A DNA stretch of 16,051 nt. Source: UBA11524 sp964391995. GTDB lineage: Bacteria > Bacillota > Clostridia > Christensenellales > Aristaeellaceae. The notes beneath the pieces were generated by a model, which was not told where the DNA came from, did no database searches, and was given only the letters and a program-made list of their open reading frames with translations. The DNA is taken from NCBI GenBank assembly GCA_964391995.1, contig CAYMOM010000035.1:1-16051 (forward strand). The letters are read 5' to 3'. Below, in pieces: positions 5,969-12,923 of this stretch (positions within the stretch are counted from its first letter, which is position 1; every line of letters starts with the position of its first letter). The position numbers were made by a program, and so were the translations under genes.

Positions 5969-8362
5969 ATGAAGGTACCGATGCAATGGATTAAGGAATA
6001 TGCGGATATTCCGGTTTCCGCCGAAGAATATCAGAACAAGATGATTATGATCGGCAATGGCGTTGAGGGCTATGAGGTTCAGGGCGCCGAAGTGGAGAAC
6101 GTGGTTGTGGGGCGTGTGCTGACCTGTGAACCCCATCCGGACAGCGACCACCTGCATGTAACCACCGTGGATGTGGGCGAAGGCGAGCCGCTGAACATCG
6201 TCTGCGGCGCACCCAACTGCCAGGCAGGCATTCTGGTGCCTGTGGCAAAGATTGGCGCCAAGCTGCCCGGCGGCGTGAAAATCAAGAAGGGCAAGCTCCG
6301 GGGTGTGGTCAGCGAAGGCATGCTTTGCAGCGGCGACGAGCTGGGCGTGCCGGTGGAGGTCTACCCCCATGTGGGCGCAGCCGGCCTGCTGATTTTTAAC
6401 GAGGATTACCCCGTGGGCAGCGATGTGAAGCCGATCCTGGGCATGGACGACACCGTGATGGACTTTGAAGTGCTGGCCAACCGGCCCGACTGCCTGAGCG
6501 TGTGGGGCATTGCCCGTGAAACCGCCGTGGCCTGCGGCACCACCTTCGCCAAGCCCGAAATCACCGTGAAGGAATGCGGCGGCGACGTGCACAACTATGT
6601 GAAGGTGGACATTGAGGCCACCGACCTGTGCCCGCGCTACATTGCCCGGGTGGTGAAGGATGTGCGCGTGGGCCCCAGCCCCATGTGGCTGCGCAAGTAC
6701 CTGAACGGCGCCGGCATGCGCTCCATCAACAACGTGGTGGACATTACCAACTTCATCATGCTGGAAACCGGTCATCCCATGCACGCCTTTGACCTGGACA
6801 TGGTGGAGGGCAACCACATCATCGTCCGCAAGGCCGCAGAGGGTGAGCACATCACCACCCTGGACGGCAAGCAGCACAACCTGACCCCCGGCCAGCTGGT
6901 GATCTGCGATGCGGTGAAGCCTTCCTGCGTGGCAGGCATCATGGGCGGTGAGGAATCCGAAATCACCGAAAAGACCCACACCATGATGTTCGAATGCGCC
7001 GTGTTCGACAGGGCTGCCACCCGCATCACCAGCCGCGCGCTGGGCATCCGTACCGAGTCCTCCGCCCGGTTTGAAAAAGGTGTATCCGTCAAGACCGCCA
7101 TGGAAGCCATGCAGCGGGCCTGCCAGATGATCAACCAGCTGGATGCCGGCGATGTGGTGTCCGGCATCATCGATGTGTACCCCGAGCCTGCAAAGCAGCA
7201 GGTGGTCACCGGCTCCATCAAGCGGATCGTCCACCGCACCGGCGTGGATATTCCTGCCGATGAAATCGTCAGCATTCTGGAGAAGCTGAACTTCGGCGTG
7301 CAGCGGGATGGCGACCTTCTGACTGTAACCGTGCCCGACTACCGCCAGGACGTGGACGGCGAGGCCGACCTGTCCGAGGAAGCGCTGCGGGTGTACGGCT
7401 ACGACCATATTCCTTCCACCCTGCTCCGTGGCGACACCACCCCCGGCTGCCGCTCCCCCCGCATGCGGCTGAAGGATGAGGTCACCCGCCACCTGGTGGG
7501 CATGGGCTTCTATGAAATTCTGAACTTCTCCTTCGTCAATCCCCGGACGGTGGAAAAGCTGGATCTTTCCCAGGATGACCCCCGGCTGGTGCAGCTGCCC
7601 ATCCGCAATCCCCTGGGCGAGGACACCAGCGTTATGCGCACCACCCTGGTGCCCGGCATGCTGTCCACCCTGTCCCTGAACATGAACCGCAGCAACGAGT
7701 CCGCCCGCCTGTTCGAGGCTGCCGCCGTGTTTGACGGCGAGGAGCGCACCGGAGAGAACCTGCCTGTGGAAACCCAGAAGCTGTGCCTGGGCGTATACGG
7801 CAAGGATGAGGACTTCTTCACCCTGCGCAGTGCTGTGGAACGCCTGCTTTCCGCCCTGGGCATTGAAACCGTGGTGGAAGCCCGCGGCGAAAGCTACCTG
7901 CACCCCGGGCGCAAGGCCATCCTGATGGCCGGGGATGAGCAGGTCTGCTGCCTGGGCGAGGTGCACCCCGCCGTGCGCGAGGCCTTTGATATGCCCGTGC
8001 GCGCCTACATTGCCGAGCTGGATATGGATCAGCTGGCTCGCCTGCGCAAGCCCATGGGCACCGTGAAACCCATGCCCCGCTTCCCCGCCGTGACCCGTGA
8101 CCTGTCCCTGGTGATGGCGGAAGATGTGCATGTTGGCCCCCTGATGGCGGACATGGCCCAGGCCGCCGGCGCCATCCTGGAGGATGTGAAGCTCTTTGAC
8201 GTATACCGTTCCGCCGCCCTGGGCGAGAACATGAAATCCGTGGCCTTCTCCTTCATTTTCCGCGGCGCCGATCACACCCTGACCGATGCGGAAATCACCA
8301 AGGCCATGGACAAGATTCTCCGCACCGCCGCCGACAAGCACAGCGCCACCCTGCGGGCCTAA
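5969..8362 (+). CDS. pheT: Phenylalanyl-tRNA synthetase beta subunit
   Basis: A 797-residue, full-length bacterial PheT. An OB-fold tRNA-binding domain lies at about residues 40-150 (VVVGRVLTCEPHPDSDHLHV through SEGMLCSGDELG). The B3/B4 editing region follows (about 210-390, containing NNVVDITNFIMLETGHPMHAFD), then the B5 domain, the catalytic-like core that pairs with PheS, and a C-terminal ferredoxin-fold anticodon-binding domain from about residue 703 (RFPAVTRDLSLVM to the end). It removes mischarged Tyr-tRNA-Phe and binds the anticodon. ATG 5969 is supported by AAGGAGG at 5953-5959. The frame could extend upstream to 5930 but without a ribosome site. It is co-transcribed with pheS from the T-box promoter, and its stop codon sits at the edge of a second palindromic repeat. 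Confidence 0.98.
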   Translation: MKVPMQWIKEYADIPVSAEEYQNKMIMIGNGVEGYEVQGAEVENVVVGRVLTCEPHPDSDHLHVTTVDVGEGEPLNIVCGAPNCQAGILVPVAKIGAKLPGGVKIKKGKLRGVVSEGMLCSGDELGVPVEVYPHVGAAGLLIFNEDYPVGSDVKPILGMDDTVMDFEVLANRPDCLSVWGIARETAVACGTTFAKPEITVKECGGDVHNYVKVDIEATDLCPRYIARVVKDVRVGPSPMWLRKYLNGAGMRSINNVVDITNFIMLETGHPMHAFDLDMVEGNHIIVRKAAEGEHITTLDGKQHNLTPGQLVICDAVKPSCVAGIMGGEESEITEKTHTMMFECAVFDRAATRITSRALGIRTESSARFEKGVSVKTAMEAMQRACQMINQLDAGDVVSGIIDVYPEPAKQQVVTGSIKRIVHRTGVDIPADEIVSILEKLNFGVQRDGDLLTVTVPDYRQDVDGEADLSEEALRVYGYDHIPSTLLRGDTTPGCRSPRMRLKDEVTRHLVGMGFYEILNFSFVNPRTVEKLDLSQDDPRLVQLPIRNPLGEDTSVMRTTLVPGMLSTLSLNMNRSNESARLFEAAAVFDGEERTGENLPVETQKLCLGVYGKDEDFFTLRSAVERLLSALGIETVVEARGESYLHPGRKAILMAGDEQVCCLGEVHPAVREAFDMPVRAYIAELDMDQLARLRKPMGTVKPMPRFPAVTRDLSLVMAEDVHVGPLMADMAQAAGAILEDVKLFDVYRSAALGENMKSVAFSFIFRGADHTLTDAEITKAMDKILRTAADKHSATLRA

Positions 8363-8428
8363 GGGCGCTGCTTGCAGGGACGCTGTCCCTGCGCCCTGTA
8401 TAAAGGATTTCATCCCTTAAGAATTCCC
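8361..8428 (+). repeat. Diverged second copy of the hairpin array, after pheT
   Basis: This copy aligns with 5819-5896. It opens with the same AAGGGCGCTGC (8361-8371, beginning inside the pheT stop codon). A palindrome GCAGGGAC (8374-8381) / GTCCCTGC (8385-8392) follows around a GCT loop. TAAAGGAT (8401-8408) / ATCCCTTA (8412-8419) comes next around TTC, then CCCTTAAGAATTCCC where the first copy has GCCCTTAAGAATCCC. The middle hairpin differs from its counterpart at several stem positions, each changed on both sides, so pairing is kept. Confidence 0.8.
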
Positions 8429-8472
8429 TTTTGGCAGGCGGATTGTTCGCCTGCCAAGGGGGAGGTTTTTTT
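8424..8472 (+). terminator. Terminator of the pheST operon
   Basis: A strong 10-bp core (TTGGCAGGCG 8431-8440 with CGCCTGCCAA 8448-8457) that extends downward through CCCTT/GGGGG to a stem of about 15 bp including two G-U pairs. AGG and seven T (8466-8472) follow. Confidence 0.9.
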
Positions 8473-8570
8473 GTCACTTTTACCTTGCGGCCTTTGGGTC
8501 GCTTTTTCTCATCAGAATGTATCCATTTTTCTTCCAGCATCCGTCTACACGGGTGAAAGGAGGCTCTCCC

Positions 8571-9086
8571 ATGCAAACCGACCTGATGCCCAGCAGAGAT
8601 GCCGCACTGGAGCGGCTGATGACGCAGTACGGCACCCAGCTATTGCGAATGTGCACCCTGTACCTGCGGGATGCGGCCTTGGCCGAGGACGCAGTGCAGG
8701 ACACCTTCGTCAAGGCCTACCAGCGGCTGGACGACCTTCGCGATGCCGGCAGGGAGCGGGCCTGGCTGATGAGCATTGCCATCAACACCTGCCGGGATTA
8801 CCTGCGCACCGCATGGCTCCGCCATATTGACCGTAGGGCCAACCTGGAGCTGCTGCCCGAACCGAGCTGCGAAAGCATCTGGCCCGACCCAACCGTAATC
8901 AACGAGGTCATGCGCTTGCCCAAGCGTCAGCGTGAAGCCGTGCTGCTGCGGTATTACCAGGGCATGAAGCTCCGAGAGGTGGCAGAGGCGCTGCACATTT
9001 CGCCTTCCACCGTCAAGCAGCGGCTTGACAAGGCCAACAGCCTCCTTCGCGGCAGGCTGGAAAGGTGGTATTTCGATGAGAACTGA
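8571..9086 (+). CDS. ECF-type RNA polymerase sigma factor
   Basis: A 171-residue sigma-70 family protein with only regions 2 and 4, the extracytoplasmic function layout. Region 2 includes LLRMCTLYLRDAALAEDAVQDTFVKAYQRL. After a linker rich in Pro, Glu and Ser, region 4 includes LPKRQREAVLLRYYQGMKLREVAEAL and the helix-turn-helix HISPSTVKQRL. It should recruit RNA polymerase to stress or envelope genes. ATG 8571 follows AAAGGAGG at 8556-8563. The gene ends inside the next one with an 11-base overlap, the arrangement usual for a sigma factor and its regulator. I see CGTCTA at 8542-8547, which resembles an ECF -10, but no good -35, so autoregulation is only a possibility. Which ECF group it belongs to cannot be told from the window. 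Confidence 0.93.
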   Translation: MQTDLMPSRDAALERLMTQYGTQLLRMCTLYLRDAALAEDAVQDTFVKAYQRLDDLRDAGRERAWLMSIAINTCRDYLRTAWLRHIDRRANLELLPEPSCESIWPDPTVINEVMRLPKRQREAVLLRYYQGMKLREVAEALHISPSTVKQRLDKANSLLRGRLERWYFDEN

Positions 9087-10044
9087 ACGCAATGATTTTC
9101 AGCAGCTGATAGACAGCCAGCTGGGCAATATCCAGTGGGACGAGGGCAAGTCCCAGGCAGTGCGCCGCAGGCTGCGCCGGCGCACTGCACCCAGGCGGGC
9201 GCCCCGGTATGGCCTGGCCTTCGCTGCCCTGGCGGTATTGCTGTGCGTGGCAGCGATGTCCATTGTGAATCACGTGCCCCGGACGGATGTGATTGCCTCC
9301 CAGCCCGTCAGCGAAACCTTCGCCCCCATTCAGAAGCCGGACACCCGGGCTGAGGCTGTGTTCCAGGCCCGCAACGCCGTGATGGAAAAATACGGCCTGA
9401 CCCTGGCCACCCTGGGCATTTTCCGGGACAGCTGCCGCCTGACGGACACCGGCTGGGTGGTGAACTTTGTCGCCACAGGGCTGGTCAACCGCCGGATTGC
9501 CGGCATTTACACGGTGGAAAAGAACAGCGGCTTCATTGCTGCTTTCTGGTCAAACGACAATGCAGACCCGGCTCTTTGGCAAAACACCACCGAGCTGAAC
9601 ACTGTGGCCTGGGGCCAGCAGCAGCTGGTGTACGCCCGCAAGACTGCACCCCGGGAGGCCACTGCCATTACCCAGGAGCAAAACGCCCTGGATGGGGAAG
9701 AGATTGACTATGACTACATTGAAGGCAGCGAGCTTTGGGGCGACCCGCTCCAGGACACGGAACCCACCGAAAACGACATGACGGCCAGCCAGGCGCTTGC
9801 TGCAGCCCGGGAGGCGTTCCAGCAGCAGTTCGGCCTGGATGCCGCCACCACGCTGAGCTACAACAACGCGCCCATTCTCCCGGACGGTATAGGCACCCTG
9901 AAGGAAAGCGCCAACGGTATCCGCGTGTGGGTATTCAACACCGTCTTTTTTCAGGACGGCTGGAACTATGACATCACCATCTGCATCAACGCCCAGACCG
10001 GCGCCCTGGAGCGGCTGGAATACGACACCATCAGCAACGGCTGA
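9076..10044 (+). CDS. Putative membrane anti-sigma factor with PepSY-like extracytoplasmic repeats
   Basis: A 322-residue single-pass membrane protein starting inside the sigma gene (bases 9076-9086 shared). Residues 1-44 are cytosolic and end in a very basic stretch (QAVRRRLRRRTAPRRAPR). A transmembrane helix spans about 45-64, and the rest should lie outside. I see no zinc-binding HxxxCxxC anti-sigma motif. Two similar outer segments can be recognised: one from about residue 93 (EAVFQARNAVMEKYGLTL, then TGWVVNF and GIYTVEKNSGF) and one near the C-terminus (QALAAAREAFQQQFGLDA, then RVWVFNTVF and TICINAQTGALERLEY). Both have the helix-then-strands form of PepSY-type domains. Anti-sigma function is inferred from overlap, topology and order. 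No recognised family was matched with certainty. Confidence 0.7.
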   Translation: MRTERNDFQQLIDSQLGNIQWDEGKSQAVRRRLRRRTAPRRAPRYGLAFAALAVLLCVAAMSIVNHVPRTDVIASQPVSETFAPIQKPDTRAEAVFQARNAVMEKYGLTLATLGIFRDSCRLTDTGWVVNFVATGLVNRRIAGIYTVEKNSGFIAAFWSNDNADPALWQNTTELNTVAWGQQQLVYARKTAPREATAITQEQNALDGEEIDYDYIEGSELWGDPLQDTEPTENDMTASQALAAAREAFQQQFGLDAATTLSYNNAPILPDGIGTLKESANGIRVWVFNTVFFQDGWNYDITICINAQTGALERLEYDTISNG

Positions 10045-10049
10045 CCCTT

Positions 10050-10080
10050 TGCGGCAGGCAGCATGCTTGCCGCATTTTTT
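10050..10080 (+). terminator. Terminator of the sigma / anti-sigma operon
   Basis: TGCGGCA (10050-10056) pairs with TGCCGCA (10068-10074), and the loop itself contains the palindrome AGCATGCT. Six T follow (10075-10080). It lies five bases after the stop codon. Confidence 0.92.
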
Positions 10081-10110
10081 GCACGTTTTGTAAATCCCGC
10101 GTCTGCACTC

Positions 10111-10139
10111 TTGCGGCTTCGGCCTCGTGATGATATAAT
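10111..10139 (+). promoter_or_regulatory. Promoter of the VanW-SfsA-hydrolase-PPase cluster
   Basis: TTGCGG (10111-10116), 17 bases, TATAAT (10134-10139) preceded by TGA, an extended -10 that makes up for the weak -35. The start codon of the first gene is 40 bases downstream. It looks like a housekeeping sigma promoter, so this cluster is not obviously under the adjacent ECF factor. Confidence 0.82.
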
Positions 10140-10179
10140 GAACCGAATGGTATTTATGCACCAAGGAGGTCCTTGACCC

Positions 10180-11310
10180 ATGCTCAAACGCCTGCTTTCG
10201 CTATTGATGGCCCTGTGCCTGCTGCTTGCCGCCCTGCCCGCCCTGGGCGAGGAGGAATCGCCCACCCAGGAGGAGATGGACGAGCTGCTCCAGCTGGACG
10301 AGGTGGATGACACCGCTGCCGAGGAGGCTCATGTGGGCGCCACCTATCAGGAGGCCAGCCTGGAGGATTTCACCCTTTCCTCCCCCGCCCTTTACACTGC
10401 CCGGGTGGAGAATGCCTCCAGCCTCTTTGCCCAGCGCGACCTGGAAAGCAAGCGCATCGGCAGCGCCGGTAAGAACCAGCAGATTGACGTGCTGTACGTT
10501 GGCAGCGCATGGGTGATTGCCCGGGCCGGTGACGATATTGGCTACATCAAGCGGGACAGGATTTCCTCCGTCACCCCTGTTGACCCGGTGAACACCCCGC
10601 CCTATGGCGTGCAAAAGGCGGCCTACATCGCCACCACGGCGGATGTATGCCCTGTGCGCAAGTCCATGAGCGACAGTGATGAGAGCTGGGTTGTTCTGAA
10701 CCCGGGCACCCGGCTGAGCATATGGCAGATTCAGGACGGCTGGGCCATTGTGCTGTACTGGCGCACCTATGGCTACATCAACATGAACAACCTGACCGAC
10801 CTGATTCCCGTTTCCCCAACGGATGAGCCCATCAATGAGGAAACGCCCATTGCCGCCTATACCTCCTATTACACCATGGCGCAGACGGACATCAACAAGA
10901 GCCGCATCATCAACATTCGTGTGGCCTGCGAGCGCCTGACCCGCGTTATGCAGCCCGGCGAATCCCTGAACTTCAACAAGGACGTGGGCCCCTATCGCCC
11001 CCAGTACGGCTATCAGAAGGCCTGGGTGCTGGTGAACGGCACCTCCGTGCCCGGGTACGGTGGCGGCACCTGCCAGGTGTCCTCCACGCTGTACAATGCC
11101 CTGATGCAGCTGCCCCAGGTGACCATCCTCCAGCGCCGTCCCCATGGGCCCAGCGGCGCTAAGTATCTGCCCCATGGTGTGGATGCCGCCGTGGGCAATG
11201 ACAACCTGAACCTGCGCGTCCGCAACGATTACGATTTCCCCATCCGCATCGAGGGTCATACCTCCGATGATGGTGCCTTGCTGATGCTGGTGTACCGGGT
11301 GTACGAATGA
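10180..11310 (+). CDS. Secreted SH3-like / VanW-domain protein
   Basis: A 376-residue exported protein. A signal peptide (residues 1 to about 23, LLSLLMALCLLLAALPALG) is followed by an acidic linker. Two bacterial SH3-like segments lie at about 65-130 and 145-210 (VENASSLFAQRDLESKRIG; DGWAIVLYWRTYGYINMNNL). A VanW domain spans about 225-376 with the diagnostic GGGTCQVSSTLYNALMQLP motif and a PYRPQYGYQKAWV stretch ahead of it. VanW domains were named from a vancomycin-resistance cluster but are common in Clostridia without any link to resistance, and their activity is unproven. No vanH/A/X-type gene is nearby, so no resistance is implied. AAGGAGG at 10163-10169 sets the start. The stop overlaps the next gene by four bases (ATGA). 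Confidence 0.9.
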   Translation: MLKRLLSLLMALCLLLAALPALGEEESPTQEEMDELLQLDEVDDTAAEEAHVGATYQEASLEDFTLSSPALYTARVENASSLFAQRDLESKRIGSAGKNQQIDVLYVGSAWVIARAGDDIGYIKRDRISSVTPVDPVNTPPYGVQKAAYIATTADVCPVRKSMSDSDESWVVLNPGTRLSIWQIQDGWAIVLYWRTYGYINMNNLTDLIPVSPTDEPINEETPIAAYTSYYTMAQTDINKSRIINIRVACERLTRVMQPGESLNFNKDVGPYRPQYGYQKAWVLVNGTSVPGYGGGTCQVSSTLYNALMQLPQVTILQRRPHGPSGAKYLPHGVDAAVGNDNLNLRVRNDYDFPIRIEGHTSDDGALLMLVYRVYE

Positions 11311-11993
11311 GGCTCTACCACCATTTGCGGCAGGCCACCTTTCTCGCCCGGCCCAACAGGTTCATCGCTCACTGCCTGGTGGATGGCGAAACCGCCGTCT
11401 GCCATGTGAAGAACACCGGGCGCTGCCGGGAGCTGCTGCTGCCCGGCTGCCCCGTGTGGCTGGAGGAAAGCGACAACCCGGCAAGAAAGACCCGCTTCGA
11501 CCTGGTAGCTGTGGAGAAGGACGGCTACACCATCAACATGGACAGCCAGGCCCCCAACGCCATCTTTGCCGAATGGGCCAGCCAGGGTGGATACCTGCCA
11601 GGCCTGAAAGACCTGCAGCCGGAGGTGCGCTACGGCGCATCCCGGTTCGATTTCGCCTACCGCCTGGGGGATGTGCCCGGCTTTGCCGAGGTGAAGGGCG
11701 TCACCCTGTTTGACGAAAAGGGCATGGCCCGCTTTCCCGATGCGCCCACGGAGCGGGGCGCCAGACACCTGCGGGAGTTAATCGCCGCCCGGCAAGCCGG
11801 GTACGATGCAGGCGTGTGCTTTGTCATCCAGCGGGACAATGTGCTGGGCCTTGCGCCCAACGATGGTACCGACCCTGCCTTTGGTCAGGCCCTGCGTGAC
11901 GCCCATGCCGCCGGTGTGCGCATCACCGCCGCCCTGTGCCATGTGACCCCGGACAGCTGCACCATCACTGGCACCATTCCCGTTTGCTTGTAA
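11307..11993 (+). CDS. sfsA: SfsA family DNA/RNA nuclease-like protein
   Basis: A 228-residue cytosolic protein matching SfsA in length and order. An OB-like N-terminal part carries FLARPNRFIAHCLVDGE and the signature HVKNTGRCRELLLPG. A nuclease-fold middle carries RFDFAYRL and FAEVKGVTLF, with the D...ExK pattern of the PD-(D/E)XK superfamily. The C-terminal part contains ARFPDAPTERGARHLREL. SfsA was named for sugar-fermentation stimulation in E. coli and is now annotated as a nuclease. Its physiological role remains unclear. The ATG overlaps the vanW-gene stop, implying coupled translation. It is a cytosolic protein inside an otherwise envelope-leaning transcript. Confidence 0.95.
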   Translation: MRLYHHLRQATFLARPNRFIAHCLVDGETAVCHVKNTGRCRELLLPGCPVWLEESDNPARKTRFDLVAVEKDGYTINMDSQAPNAIFAEWASQGGYLPGLKDLQPEVRYGASRFDFAYRLGDVPGFAEVKGVTLFDEKGMARFPDAPTERGARHLRELIAARQAGYDAGVCFVIQRDNVLGLAPNDGTDPAFGQALRDAHAAGVRITAALCHVTPDSCTITGTIPVCL

Positions 11994-12005
11994 GGAGGTT
12001 TGCCC

Positions 12006-12899
12006 ATGAAGAGGCTGGTGACCCTTGTGTGTGCGCTGCTTCTTTTGTGCGCCTCCGCCCATGGGGAAACCACCGTGATTCCCCCGGCCTGGGATGTGCC
12101 GGACTATGTGACCCACCTGCTGGAGATTGCCGCCGGGGAGGTTGGCTACACCGAGGGTGACCACGGCTGGAGCAAGTATGGCCAGTGGGCCGGCGACCCC
12201 TATGCCCAGTGGTGCGCCGAATACCTGTGCTGGTGCGTGGATCAGGTGGATCAGCGCTACGGCACCCAGCTTTTGCGCCATGTGTACCCCCTTTACTCCG
12301 GCAGCAACACCGGGCGCAGCTGGTTTATCCAGCAGGGTAGATACATTGTCCGCAATGGTTTTTTGAAGGATTGGGGCTACCAGTGGCTCAAGGGCAGCGA
12401 CAGCTACATCCGCACCGGGGACTATATTCCCCAGCCCGGGGACTGGGTGTTTTTCACCTGGACCAACACCCAGGATACCGACCATGTAGCCATGGTGGAA
12501 TACTGCACCCAGGACGAAAACGGCAGCGTACAGTTGCATGTGCTGGAAGGCAACGCACCCTCCGCCGTGCAGCGCAATGTGTACGACCTGACCTACAACC
12601 GCATTCTGGGCTATGGCGCCGTGCACGACGTGGCGGATTACACCATGCGCATGGGTAACAGCGGCCTGAAGGTGCAAACCCTGCAGGAAAAGCTGGCCTA
12701 CCTGGGGTACCTGGACGCAGGCCTGGTGAATGGCAGCTTTGGCAGCGGCACCGTGTCCGCCGTGAAAGCGTTTCAGGCAGCCTGCGGCCTTTCCGCCACA
12801 GGCATTGCCAACCAGAACACCCAGACCGCCATCGACCAGGCTATGGAAACAGCCATCGATGCCGACCCGGCTACCTGGACAGTTGTTGATGAAGAATAG
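12006..12899 (+). CDS. Secreted CHAP-like peptidoglycan hydrolase with PG-binding domain
   Basis: A 297-residue exported protein. The signal peptide covers about residues 1-20 (LVTLVCALLLLCASAHG). The catalytic part is like CHAP/NlpC-type cysteine peptidases: AQWCAEYLCWCVDQV gives candidate nucleophile C70, and DTDHVAMVEY gives candidate His H160, preceded by the PQPGDWVFF strand that precedes the His in such enzymes. A C-terminal peptidoglycan-binding type 1 domain follows (about 219-285: GNSGLKVQTLQEKLAYLGYL, then GSGTVSAVKAFQ). It probably cleaves cell-wall peptides or amides, but the exact bond cannot be told. ATG 12006 is preferred over TTG 12000. Its AAGGAGG (11992-11998) overlaps the sfsA stop codon. 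Confidence 0.88.
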   Translation: MKRLVTLVCALLLLCASAHGETTVIPPAWDVPDYVTHLLEIAAGEVGYTEGDHGWSKYGQWAGDPYAQWCAEYLCWCVDQVDQRYGTQLLRHVYPLYSGSNTGRSWFIQQGRYIVRNGFLKDWGYQWLKGSDSYIRTGDYIPQPGDWVFFTWTNTQDTDHVAMVEYCTQDENGSVQLHVLEGNAPSAVQRNVYDLTYNRILGYGAVHDVADYTMRMGNSGLKVQTLQEKLAYLGYLDAGLVNGSFGSGTVSAVKAFQAACGLSATGIANQNTQTAIDQAMETAIDADPATWTVVDEE

Positions 12900-12923
12900 C
12901 GCCACCTTGAAGGAGGCATTCCC

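Noticed and set aside
5951..8413. An 820-codon open frame on the minus strand opposite pheT
   Set aside because: It mirrors pheT almost exactly and has low-complexity Gly/His/Ala-rich translation with no recognisable family, so it is a codon-bias shadow.
5816..8428. CRISPR array
   Set aside because: Only two diverged palindromic arrays 2.5 kb apart are present, with no regular spacers and no cas genes.
10180..11310. Vancomycin resistance locus because of the VanW domain
   Set aside because: No D-Ala-D-Lac ligase, VanH, VanX or two-component genes are present. VanW domains are common in Clostridia without resistance.
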